Positions 1 to 5,255 of a stretch of 10,240 nucleotides of DNA are shown here, piece by piece. A model generated the notes under the pieces. It searched no databases and was not told the DNA's origin. It saw nothing but the letters and a program-made list of their open reading frames with translations. The position numbers were made by a program, and so were the translations under genes. Every line of letters starts with the position of its first letter. The first letter of the stretch is position 1. Source of the DNA: a bacterium (GTDB lineage: Bacteria > Patescibacteriota > WWE3 > 2-01-FULL-39-13 > JAQBTZ01); NCBI GenBank assembly GCA_027624675.1, contig JAQBTZ010000016.1, forward strand, positions 1 to 10,240. Reading direction: 5' to 3'.

Positions 1-56
1 TACTCTGCTCATAATATATAGTAATTTTAAAAGCGTTACTAAATTAGGAGAATCTA

Positions 57-1112
57 ATGGATAATTTTTCTTTAGCCTTAACGTATGACGATGTTCTTCT
101 TGTTCCTCAATACTCCGAAATAAATTCTCGCGAAGATGTAAATCTTGAAACTCATATTACAAAAAGTATCAAACTTAAATTTCCGGTAATAGCAATTAAC
201 ATGGATACAGTTACAGGGGTTGAGATGGCTATTGCAATGTATAAATATGGTGGCATAAGCTTTTACCCACGTTTTTTAACTCCTGAGCTACAAGCTAAAG
301 AGGTAAAACAAGTTTTAGATCAAAATGCTTTAACAATACCTGCAGTTGGTGTAAAAGAAATTGATCTTGAAAGGGTTAGATTATTTGCAGAAATGGGGAT
401 ACCTGCGGTTACTATAGATGTAGCGCATGGACACATGAAAAAGTCATTAGATTTTGTACGAAAAATTAAGAAAGAATATAAAGATTTAGAGGTAATAGCA
501 GGAGTTATTGCAACATACGAAGGAGCAAGAGATTTATTTGAAGCTGGAGCTGACGCAGTACGAGTTGGCGTTGGACCAGGAACAATCTGCACAACAAGAA
601 AAGTAACAGGATTTGGTGTTCCGCAAATTACGGCAACAATTGAGGCATACAGAGCAGCAAAAGAGTATGGCCGAATAGTTATTACTGATGGAGGGACGAA
701 GCTTTCAGGTGATATGGTTAAAGCATTAGCAGCTGGAGCAAACGCTGTAGTTACAGGAAGTCAGCTTGCAGGTACAGATGAAGCACCAGGGGAGATAAAA
801 GAGGTTAATGAAAAAAAATATAAAGCTTATAACGCATCAACAAGTGCTACAGAAAAGAATAAGCAGTTTCATAAATTCCATATTGATAAAACTCAAGATT
901 ATGTGAAATACGTAGAAGGGACAGAATCATTTGTACCTTATAAAGGTTCTGTAAATGATATTCTTTCAGTTATTGAAAAAGGAATAAGATCAGGTTTAAG
1001 TTATAGTGGAGCAAACAATATTGAAGAGTTTCATGAAAAAGCAAAGTTTATTAGGGTAACTCCTATCTCGGTTAGTGAAAATGGAGCTCATGGAGTAGTG
1101 TTAAATATTTAA
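57..1112 (+). CDS. guaB: IMP dehydrogenase/GMP reductase family protein, no CBS domains, divergent active site
   Basis: This is a TIM-barrel oxidoreductase of the IMPDH/GMPR family, which interconverts IMP with XMP (NAD) or GMP (NADPH) in the cytoplasm. Visible landmarks are [15 protein letters not shown] (8-22), IDVAHGH (120-126), the catalytic-cysteine loop [11 protein letters not shown] (171-181, Cys178), the phosphate-binding DGGTKLSGD (211-219) and [11 protein letters not shown] (287-297). At 351 residues it lacks the roughly 120-residue CBS pair; the chain runs straight from the QAKEV segment (79-83) to PAVGV (95-99). DGG-x-x-SGD and GTDEAPGE look more like IMPDH than GMPR. However, the usual Arg-Tyr dyad of the IMPDH flap is absent around 265-285, the GN of 'AGNVAT' is GV (149-150), and 'MDTVTE' reads MDTVTG. 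The ATG is preceded by AGGAG at 46-50 with 6-nt spacing. Family membership is certain; the direction and exact reaction are not. Confidence 0.88.
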   Translation: MDNFSLALTYDDVLLVPQYSEINSREDVNLETHITKSIKLKFPVIAINMDTVTGVEMAIAMYKYGGISFYPRFLTPELQAKEVKQVLDQNALTIPAVGVKEIDLERVRLFAEMGIPAVTIDVAHGHMKKSLDFVRKIKKEYKDLEVIAGVIATYEGARDLFEAGADAVRVGVGPGTICTTRKVTGFGVPQITATIEAYRAAKEYGRIVITDGGTKLSGDMVKALAAGANAVVTGSQLAGTDEAPGEIKEVNEKKYKAYNASTSATEKNKQFHKFHIDKTQDYVKYVEGTESFVPYKGSVNDILSVIEKGIRSGLSYSGANNIEEFHEKAKFIRVTPISVSENGAHGVVLNI

Positions 1113-1129
1113 GTTTTCTTATTAGTTGT

Positions 1130-1157
1130 TTGCCAAATTAGGTGTGAAAGGTATAAA
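1130..1157 (+). promoter_or_regulatory. sigma70-type promoter of tRNA-Gly
   Basis: TTGCCA (1130-1135, 5 of 6 to the -35 consensus) and TATAAA (1152-1157, 5 of 6 to the -10) are separated by 16 bp. A start near 1164 would leave a leader of about 12 nt before the tRNA. Prediction from sequence only. Confidence 0.6.
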
Positions 1158-1175
1158 ATGACTACATTGAAAAAT

Positions 1176-1250
1176 GCGGGTATCGTATAGTGGCTATTAT
1201 GTTTGCTTTCCAAGCAAAGGATGGGGGTTCGATTCCCCCTACCCGCTCCA
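1176..1250 (+). tRNA. tRNA-Gly(TCC)
   Basis: A full cloverleaf can be drawn. The acceptor GCGGGTA pairs with TACCCGC, followed by discriminator T and an encoded CCA. The anticodon stem TTTGC/GCAAA encloses the loop TTTCCAA, giving anticodon TCC. The T-arm is GGGGG-TTCGATT-CCCCC. It reads GGA and, by wobble, other glycine codons. The open frame that starts inside it (1203-1400) is a shadow, not a gene. Confidence 0.97.
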
Positions 1251-1283
1251 CTATGTATCACGTTGGGTACATGGCAAGCCAAA

Positions 1284-1302
1284 CATCAAGCTAAGCTTGA
1301 TG
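1284..1302. repeat. palindrome between the two tRNA genes
   Basis: CATCAAGCT and AGCTTGATG are perfect 9-base complements separated by one base, so RNA could form a 7-bp stem with a CTAAG loop. No U-tract follows, so it is not a standard terminator. It could be a processing or retention structure downstream of tRNA-Gly, or chance. I see no convincing gene in the rest of the 1251-1441 gap. Confidence 0.5.
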
Positions 1303-1410
1303 GACAAGTGACAAAATATTTAATGAGAGTTACGACACAGTTGAGGATTTTTTGGAAACAATTTAGGTACGAAATAATTTCTGTAAACTATATTTTATAG
1401 TTTATTAGGT

Positions 1411-1416
1411 TATAAT
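1411..1416 (+). promoter_or_regulatory. -10 box of tRNA-Pro
   Basis: A perfect TATAAT lies 25 nt before the first tRNA nucleotide, which would give a leader of roughly 18 nt. I found no good -35 hexamer at the right distance, so only the -10 is supported. Confidence 0.5.
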
Positions 1417-1441
1417 GGATTTTCGTAGATTTTTAAATTGG

Positions 1442-1518
1442 CGGGGTATGGCGCAGTTGGCTAGCGCGCCACGTTTGGGACGTGGAGGCCGCTGGTTCGA
1501 GTCCAGCTACCCCGACCA
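1442..1518 (+). tRNA. tRNA-Pro(TGG)
   Basis: The acceptor CGGGGTA pairs with TACCCCG, followed by discriminator A and an encoded CCA. The anticodon stem CCACG/CGTGG encloses TTTGGGA, giving anticodon TGG. The T-arm is GCTGG-TTCGAGT-CCAGC and the D-arm segment is GGCGCAGTTGGCTAGCGCG. The gene is complete. Its last 18 nt (two T-loop bases, the 3' T-stem strand, the 3' acceptor strand, discriminator and CCA) recur exactly at 1931-1948, on the far side of the GIY-YIG unit. Confidence 0.97.
1501..1518 (+). repeat. left direct repeat (attL-like), inside tRNA-Pro
   Basis: This is the 18-bp GTCCAGCTACCCCGACCA, identical to 1931-1948. The base before it and the base after it both differ between copies, so the match ends sharply on both sides. 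It covers exactly the tRNA segment commonly used as an integration target. Confidence 0.9.
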
Positions 1519-1539
1519 TCTTTCGACATGCTCAGGATT
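1519..1539 (+). repeat. left terminal inverted repeat of the GIY-YIG element
   Basis: It starts at the base directly after the tRNA CCA and contains TTTCGACATGCTCAGGATT. It matches the reverse complement of 1868-1888 at 18 of 21 positions and that of 1911-1928 at 16 of 18. Confidence 0.82.
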
Positions 1540-1561
1540 GGTCTAAGTTTATAAATATTGT

Positions 1562-1589
1562 TTGTACAATTAAAGCTTTTTGATTTAAT
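1562..1589 (+). promoter_or_regulatory. possible promoter of the GIY-YIG gene
   Basis: TTGTAC (1562-1567) and an extended -10, TGA-TTTAAT (hexamer 1584-1589), are 16 bp apart. The hexamer ends 10 nt before the ATG at 1600, so the transcript would have almost no leader. In such AT-rich DNA this could be chance. Confidence 0.35.
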
Positions 1590-1599
1590 TAATCTAGAA

Positions 1600-1875
1600 A
1601 TGTTTTTTGTATATATTCTAAATTGTGAAAATAAATTATATTATGTTGGTTATACAGATAACTTAAGTAGACGATTAGACCAACATAGAAATAAAGAAAA
1701 TATTTATACTAAAAAGTTTGTTAGGGTAGATTTAGTTTACTCTGAAGAATATAACAAAAAACAAGATGCAAAAGATAGAGAAATACAATTGAAAAGTTGG
1801 ACTAAAGAAAAGAAAAAAGCTTTAATTGATGGAAATATAAATAAACTTAAAAAATTGAGTAAAGCTAAATCCTGA
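1600..1875 (+). CDS. GIY-YIG superfamily endonuclease (small, single domain)
   Basis: This is a 91-residue single-domain nuclease. The GIY strand is VYI (4-6), the YIG strand is YVG (15-17), the catalytic arginine is most likely R25 in LSRRLDQH, and the metal-binding glutamate is E61 in DREIQLKSW. A basic tail follows (KEKKKALIDGN, then KLKKLSKAKS). It resembles the small stand-alone UPF0213/YhbQ-like branch rather than a homing enzyme with a DNA-binding arm. The frame is open back to a TTG at 1558, but the domain starts at the ATG at 1600, which I chose. There is no Shine-Dalgarno. The TGA stop lies within an inverted repeat of the surrounding element, so gene and repeat form one unit. A role in nicking or cutting DNA at the repeats or the tRNA target is inferred. 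Confidence 0.88.
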   Translation: MFFVYILNCENKLYYVGYTDNLSRRLDQHRNKENIYTKKFVRVDLVYSEEYNKKQDAKDREIQLKSWTKEKKKALIDGNINKLKKLSKAKS

Positions 1876-1888
1876 GTATGTTGAAGGA
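1868..1888 (-). repeat. inner right inverted repeat, overlapping the GIY-YIG stop codon
   Basis: Read on the minus strand it is TCCTTCAACATACTCAGGAT plus one base, 18 of 21 identical to the left end at 1519-1539. It contains the TGA stop (1873-1875) of the nuclease gene. Confidence 0.78.
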
Positions 1889-1910
1889 GGATAAAATAGT
1901 AGCTGGTATT

Positions 1911-1928
1911 AATACTGAGCTTGTCGAA
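1911..1928 (-). repeat. outer right inverted repeat
   Basis: Read on the minus strand it is TTCGACAAGCTCAGTATT, 16 of 18 identical to the left end. It stops two bases before the right tRNA-derived repeat. Flanking it, GTAGCTGG (1899-1906) and CCAGCTAC (1933-1940) are perfect 8-bp inverted partners that would hold this repeat in a hairpin. Confidence 0.78.
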
Positions 1929-1930
1929 GT

Positions 1931-1948
1931 GTCCAGCTACCCCGACCA
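1931..1948 (+). repeat. right direct repeat (attR-like), copy of tRNA-Pro 3' end
   Basis: Exact 18-bp copy of 1501-1518, ending in the CCA. It has no upstream tRNA body, so it is a footprint of insertion or duplication, not a second tRNA gene. Confidence 0.9.
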
Positions 1949-1960
1949 CTATATTTAAAA

Positions 1961-2083
1961 ATGGAAATTATTACCAAAAACAATACAGAAAAAGAGCTTA
2001 ATGCAAAGAAGGTTCTGGAGAAAATTAAGCAACAGCTTGAAAGTTTTGAAATGGTATATTTAGGAAAAACTAACTTTGCCTAA
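1961..2083 (+). CDS. possible 40-residue hypothetical protein
   Basis: The open frame runs from ATG to TAA and encodes a lysine- and glutamate-rich peptide with a likely helix (KELNAKKVLEKIKQQLES). It has no recognisable family and no Shine-Dalgarno. A TATATT hexamer at 1950-1955, 5 nt before the ATG, fits the leaderless pattern of neighbouring genes. It lies just downstream of the right tRNA repeat and could be a truncated remnant. Coding status is doubtful. The remaining gap to the Fic gene, 2084-2128, holds only a candidate promoter. Confidence 0.3.
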   Translation: MEIITKNNTEKELNAKKVLEKIKQQLESFEMVYLGKTNFA

Positions 2084-2113
2084 AATTCTCTAGTATTAGC
2101 ACTAAATGTCCAC

Positions 2114-2119
2114 TATAAT
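2114..2119 (+). promoter_or_regulatory. -10 box of the Fic gene
   Basis: A perfect TATAAT ends 9 nt before the ATG at 2129, so transcription would begin within a few bases of the start codon. There is no convincing -35 and no Shine-Dalgarno. Confidence 0.45.
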
Positions 2120-2128
2120 AAATCTATT

Positions 2129-2881
2129 ATGAACTTAGAATCAGATTATAAATTACTTTCCGATAAAAAAATCCGTCTTGATAAATTTAAGCCTTTTCCA
2201 GTTGAACTTATAAAAAATTTAGATGATTGGTTTAGGGTAGAGCTAACATATACAAGCAACGCGATAGAAGGAAATACATTAACAAGACAAGAAACTGCAA
2301 TGGTTATTGAAAAGGGAACAACAGTTAGTGGTAAGACCTTGGTTGAACAGTTAGAAGCAAAAAACCATGCTTTAGCTTTTGATTTTGTTAACACATTGAA
2401 AAATAAAACTCGTACAGAGATAGCAGAAAATGATATTTTAAAGATTCATAGTTATATTTTAAGTGGAATCGATGATGTAAACGCAGGTAGGTATAGAAAT
2501 ATTTCAGTACGTGTTGCGGGTTCTAACGTGGTTTTTCCAAATTCAGTTAAAGTTTCTGAATTAATGAAAAATTATTTAAACTGGCTTACTTCAAACAACA
2601 CAGACCACCCTATAAAAATTGCTTCTGATGCACATTTAAAACTTGTTACAATTCATCCGTTTGTAGATGGCAATGGCAGAACAGCAAGATTATTAATGAA
2701 TTTGATCTTACTTCAAAATGGATTTCCTTCTGCAATAATTAAAAATGAGGATAGATTAGAATATATTAATTCAATTGAAAAGGCTCAACTGACCAATCAC
2801 TATACTGATTATTATAAGATTATTATAGATGCTGTTAATAGATCGTTAGATATTTATCTTAATGCTTTAGAATCAGAATAA
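2129..2881 (+). CDS. Fic domain protein (predicted AMP-transferase), N-terminally autoinhibited class
   Basis: Fic enzymes usually transfer AMP from ATP to a hydroxyl side chain of a target protein. The full active-site motif HPFVDGNGRTAR is at 176-187, with catalytic His176, Asp180 for the metal and Arg184/Arg187 for phosphates. The inhibitory-helix motif (S/T)xxxE(G/N) is present as SNAIEG (43-48), so Glu47 is expected to block productive ATP binding until relieved. That places it among Fic proteins with the inhibitor in their own N-terminus. At 250 residues it lacks the C-terminal winged-helix domain that many such proteins (around 350-380 residues) carry. No separate antitoxin gene is adjacent. 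The two genes downstream follow after 19 and 17 nt on the same strand, but they are envelope proteins with no obvious functional link. Target unknown. Confidence 0.93.
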   Translation: MNLESDYKLLSDKKIRLDKFKPFPVELIKNLDDWFRVELTYTSNAIEGNTLTRQETAMVIEKGTTVSGKTLVEQLEAKNHALAFDFVNTLKNKTRTEIAENDILKIHSYILSGIDDVNAGRYRNISVRVAGSNVVFPNSVKVSELMKNYLNWLTSNNTDHPIKIASDAHLKLVTIHPFVDGNGRTARLLMNLILLQNGFPSAIIKNEDRLEYINSIEKAQLTNHYTDYYKIIIDAVNRSLDIYLNALESE

Positions 2882-2900
2882 TTTTGTTAAAATTAAAATA

Positions 2901-3575
2901 ATGTTCAATAAGAAATCAAAACTACCTAAAGAATTAACTACAATTACGACATTATCAAAAACTCTTGCTTTAATTGTATTTATTGTATTCCCCTTTATTG
3001 CTTTTTATTATGGGTTTAATTATTCAAATAAGCTGAATAATAATTCAATATCCTATCAAAATACCAACTTAATAACTTATGATGACAAATTTATTTCGTT
3101 TAAATATTCATCAAATTTATATAAATGGTCGTTTGGGCGAGGTATCAGTTTAGATTTTATCCAATTAAACTCTGTACCTGAAGATAAATTAGATTTAAAT
3201 GACAGAGTTCATATTTCCATTGATATTCAAACATTAGATTATACAGAGGCAAATAATATAGAAGAAAAAAAGAATCTTTTATTAGAGACTGAAAGAAAGG
3301 TACCTCAGTTAAAATACACCGTTACAAATACTCAGGTTGATGGAATTGATGCGTTAGTTTATGAAAATTCTAGAGATGATTATGAAAAAACAGTTTGGCT
3401 TGTTAAAAATAATGTTAAATATATCTTTACAATTACAATTTTTGCTAGCACTTCAGAATCTACAAATCAATTAAAAGATCAATATATTGGTAACTTTGAA
3501 GAAATTGTTAATAGTGTAAGCTTAAAAGATGTCGATCCTATTGAGGTTGATCAACTTGGCAATCATCCCGATTAG
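2901..3575 (+). CDS. membrane-anchored extracytoplasmic protein of unknown function
   Basis: This is a 224-residue protein with a short lysine-rich cytoplasmic start, one hydrophobic anchor (about 21-39) and an extracytoplasmic remainder. The rest looks like a small alpha/beta domain ending in a segment (about 196-215) similar in feel to the C-terminal helix of PsbP-like or LpqN-like folds. That similarity is an impression and I do not recognise the family. No catalytic motif stands out. An extended -10-like TGT-TAAAAT (hexamer 2888-2893) lies 7 nt before the ATG, so it may have its own leaderless transcript or be read through from the Fic gene 19 nt upstream. A lipoprotein gene follows after 17 nt. 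Confidence 0.75.
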   Translation: MFNKKSKLPKELTTITTLSKTLALIVFIVFPFIAFYYGFNYSNKLNNNSISYQNTNLITYDDKFISFKYSSNLYKWSFGRGISLDFIQLNSVPEDKLDLNDRVHISIDIQTLDYTEANNIEEKKNLLLETERKVPQLKYTVTNTQVDGIDALVYENSRDDYEKTVWLVKNNVKYIFTITIFASTSESTNQLKDQYIGNFEEIVNSVSLKDVDPIEVDQLGNHPD

Positions 3576-3592
3576 ATTGTTAATCTTAAATT

Positions 3593-4135
3593 ATGAAATA
3601 CACAAAACTTACAATTTTATTACTAACCTTAATTATCTTTACCGGTTGTACTTTAGGTAAATCTAATCAGCCAGTTGTAATTGAGAATCCTGAAAATACT
3701 AATGCAGAAAGTATGCAAAATGAAGAGCAAGAAATGGCAATAGACAATCAAATTTCAGAAACTGAGATGATTAAATCATTAGCAGATAATACCGATGCAT
3801 TAATTGCTGATCTTGTAGATGTCAGTGGCGGAAGTTCTACTGGAATGGCATATATTTTAAGATTAAATGGTGTTGAAAAACGACTACAACATTCTGTAAC
3901 AGCTACATTACCAGAACTAACCAATGGAAACATGTATGAGGGGTGGTTAGTAAAACAAAAGCCAGAACTTATGTTTATCTCAACTGGTGTATTAGAAAAA
4001 AATGCAGAAGGAATATTTACTGTTGAGTTTTCATCAACAGATTTATATGAGGGATACGATTTTGTAGTTATTACAGAAGAAACTATCATAGATGAAAAAC
4101 CAGAAAAGCATATTATAGAAGGCTTAGTTAAGTAA
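3593..4135 (+). CDS. predicted lipoprotein with RskA-like C-terminal domain
   Basis: The first 19 residues form a lipoprotein signal: KYTK, a hydrophobic stretch, then the lipobox FTGC with lipidated Cys19. An acidic, low-complexity linker (about 25-65) leads to a domain of about 110 residues with YEGWLV (115-120), ISTGVL (129-134), a GIFTVEFSSTDL strand pair and a closing EKHIIEGLVK. This pattern resembles the C-terminal domain of anti-sigma-K factor (RskA) family proteins. No anti-sigma helix domain or sigma factor gene is nearby, so anti-sigma activity is not implied. It probably sits on the outer face of the membrane and may form a pair with the anchored protein 17 nt upstream. Confidence 0.78.
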   Translation: MKYTKLTILLLTLIIFTGCTLGKSNQPVVIENPENTNAESMQNEEQEMAIDNQISETEMIKSLADNTDALIADLVDVSGGSSTGMAYILRLNGVEKRLQHSVTATLPELTNGNMYEGWLVKQKPELMFISTGVLEKNAEGIFTVEFSSTDLYEGYDFVVITEETIIDEKPEKHIIEGLVK

Positions 4136-4204
4136 AGCGAGTATTAATTGTGCTTTCAAGGTTTATAAAACATTCCGTTAGTTTAGGTAAGTCAATATTT
4201 ATGA

Positions 4205-4210
4205 TATGAT
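4205..4210 (+). promoter_or_regulatory. possible -10 box of the MntA/HepT pair
   Basis: TATGAT (5 of 6) ends 6 nt before the ATG at 4217, again predicting a leaderless transcript. No clear -35. It supports 4217 as the ancestral start of the first gene. Confidence 0.38.
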
Positions 4211-4216
4211 TTCGTA

Positions 4217-4520
4217 ATGAAACTAGACATTAATCATAAAGCTATTTCAAATATATGCGAGTATATGCGAGGAAAATAATATTAATTATCTTGGTTTGTT
4301 TGGTTCTCAATCCCGTACAGATGCTAAAATTGATAGTGATGTTGATTTATTAGTTGAATTTGATCAAACTAAATCTTTATTTGAATTATCACATTTAAAA
4401 TCAGCGCTTGAAACTCTTTTTAAACGAGAGGTAGATATTACACTGCGTAACAATATAAAAGAAACAATTAGACCTTTCATTATTAATGATCTAAATACAC
4501 TATATGATAAAAGACGCTAA
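4217..4520 (+). pseudogene. mntA: MntA-type minimal nucleotidyltransferase antitoxin, frameshifted by a 10-bp duplication
   Basis: The ATG at 4217 starts MKLDINHKAISNICEYMRGK and then hits TAA. The rest of the protein continues in another frame: CEENNINYLGLFGSQSRT and onward to the stop at 4518-4520. The break is explained by TATATGCGAG occurring twice in tandem at 4252-4271. Removing one copy restores a continuous protein of about 97 residues with the nucleotidyltransferase motif GSQSR followed by SDVDLLV. MntA adds AMP units to its partner HepT to silence it. Within the present frame the only start before the catalytic motif is a TTG at 4296, directly at the GS motif, which would delete the N-terminal helix. 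I therefore call it broken, unless the duplication is an assembly error or is phase-variable. Confidence 0.82.
4252..4271 (+). repeat. perfect 10-bp tandem duplication disrupting mntA
   Basis: TATATGCGAG is repeated exactly twice with no gap. Ten is not a multiple of three, so the duplication shifts the frame, and deletion of one unit restores it. Slipped-strand replication could gain or lose a unit. Confidence 0.92.
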
Positions 4521-4837
4521 CCATTATTTATATAGATATTTTAAATGAAATTGAAAAAGTTGATGAATATACTAGTGGTTTAAATTTTGATTCATTTTGT
4601 CGTGATACAAAAACGCAAGATGCAGTGATTAAAAATTTTATGGTTATAGGTGAGGCAGTAAATAAAATCCCAAAAGATTTTTTTATTCAATTTCCAGATT
4701 TCCCTACTCGAGAAGCAATCGATATGAGAAACTTTCTTATACATGATTATGATCATGTTGACCTAGGAGTGCTTTGGAAAACAATAAGTAATGATATACC
4801 TGTTATAAAATCTAAGATATCAAAAATACTAAATTAG
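4504..4837 (+). pseudogene. hepT: HepT-like HEPN RNase toxin (DUF86), frameshifted near the start
   Basis: The ATG at 4504 overlaps the end of mntA by 17 nt, as is usual for this pair, and starts MIKDANHYL. The frame then runs to TGA, while the family-like continuation IDILNEIEKVDEY lies in another frame. Dropping one base near 4528-4531 (the TTTATATA run) joins them into a protein of about 110 residues. The HEPN active site RX4HXY is intact as RNFLIHDY, so the residues for RNA cleavage and for AMPylation of the Tyr by MntA are kept. In the present frame no ATG, GTG or TTG exists before a GTG at 4625, which would lose the first helices. Either toxin and antitoxin decayed together or both frameshifts are sequence errors. 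Confidence 0.78.
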
Positions 4838-4853
4838 TAGATTAACTATAATT

Positions 4854-5057
4854 ATGGATATTGAAGAATTAAAAAACAAACTACAGGCTCAGGAAAAAAT
4901 GCTTTTAGATATTTATATCTCAGTTGAAAAAACCCGTAAGTATTTTTTGTGGACGTTAATTATTACAGTCGCAATGGTTGTTCTGCCTTTAATTGGAATT
5001 GCATTTGTTCTTCCCCCCCTACTTAATTCAATTTCAACAATGTATTCGGGGTTTTAA
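4854..5057 (+). CDS. small membrane protein, 67 residues
   Basis: A charged N-terminal helix (about 1-30, DIEELKNKLQAQEKML) is followed by one long hydrophobic segment or tight hairpin (about 33-56) and a short tail ending YSGF. I do not recognise a named family, but small proteins of this design are common in reduced genomes. It begins 16 nt after the HepT remnant. TATAAT at 4847-4852 is too close to the ATG to drive it, so it is either read through from upstream or starts later. A run of seven C (5013-5019) near the end of the gene is a possible slippage site, but the natural-looking C-terminus argues against a frameshift. Confidence 0.62.
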   Translation: MDIEELKNKLQAQEKMLLDIYISVEKTRKYFLWTLIITVAMVVLPLIGIAFVLPPLLNSISTMYSGF

Positions 5058-5255
5058 GCTAAAATTAGAGACTATACATCTAAAAGGTGTACGAAAAAAT
5101 CGTATAACTGAAATTAATAGAAAATTTACCAATGAAACTGTTATAAAATGTAACGGTTTGGAAATAAAATGAAAAGACGATGAGAAAATCCTTCTCTATG
5201 TAAATTGAAGATTTTTTTAGTTTAATTTTTAAATAACTTTGCTAAACTAAATGTA
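5058..5255. other. intergenic region with weak terminator-like hairpin
   Basis: I find no convincing gene in these 198 bases; a frame of about 38 codons after 5058 lacks a start. An imperfect AT-rich hairpin (AAAATC-CTTC about 5185-5194 against GAAG-ATTTTTTT about 5207-5218) with a following T-run could be a weak intrinsic terminator for the upstream genes. Confidence 0.35.
5238..5248 (+). promoter_or_regulatory. extended -10 of the Nramp-like gene
   Basis: TGC-TAAACT (hexamer 5243-5248) matches the extended -10 pattern TGn plus 4 of 6 bases and ends 7 nt before the ATG at 5256. No Shine-Dalgarno is present, so a leaderless start is likely. Confidence 0.38.

Larger units (their letters stand above)
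1501..1948 (+). mobile_element. mini mobile element with GIY-YIG nuclease inserted at the tRNA-Pro 3' end
   Basis: A unit of about 412 bp (1519-1930) lies between two perfect 18-bp copies of the tRNA-Pro 3' end. Just inside the left copy is a repeat with the core TTTCGACATGCTCAG. Two inverted copies lie on the right, at 1868-1888 and 1911-1928. The only gene is a GIY-YIG endonuclease whose stop codon falls inside the first right-hand repeat. No integrase or transposase is present. The architecture (tRNA 3'-end target, target duplication, terminal inverted repeats, one nuclease) fits a minimal tRNA-targeting element or a REP-like cassette. Mobility is inferred, not shown. Confidence 0.72.

Noticed and set aside
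1203..1400. Open frame of 65 codons starting inside tRNA-Gly
   Set aside because: It overlaps the tRNA, its start is within the anticodon region, and the product shows no protein-like pattern.
1558..1599. Longer N-terminus of the GIY-YIG protein from a TTG start
   Set aside because: The conserved domain begins at the ATG at 1600; the added 14 residues have no family counterpart and no ribosome site.
1931..1948. Second tRNA-Pro gene
   Set aside because: Only the last 18 nt are present; no acceptor 5' strand, D-arm or anticodon arm lies upstream.
3748..4089. 113-codon minus-strand open frame opposite the lipoprotein gene
   Set aside because: It lies entirely within a well-supported lipoprotein gene on the other strand and shows no domain pattern.
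5013..5058. Frameshift of the 67-residue protein at the run of seven C
   Set aside because: The shifted frame gives a tail of low plausibility, while the existing end YSGF looks natural.
5059..5172. Small open frame of about 38 codons after the 67-residue protein
   Set aside because: No start codon or ribosome site, and no neighbouring signal for coding.
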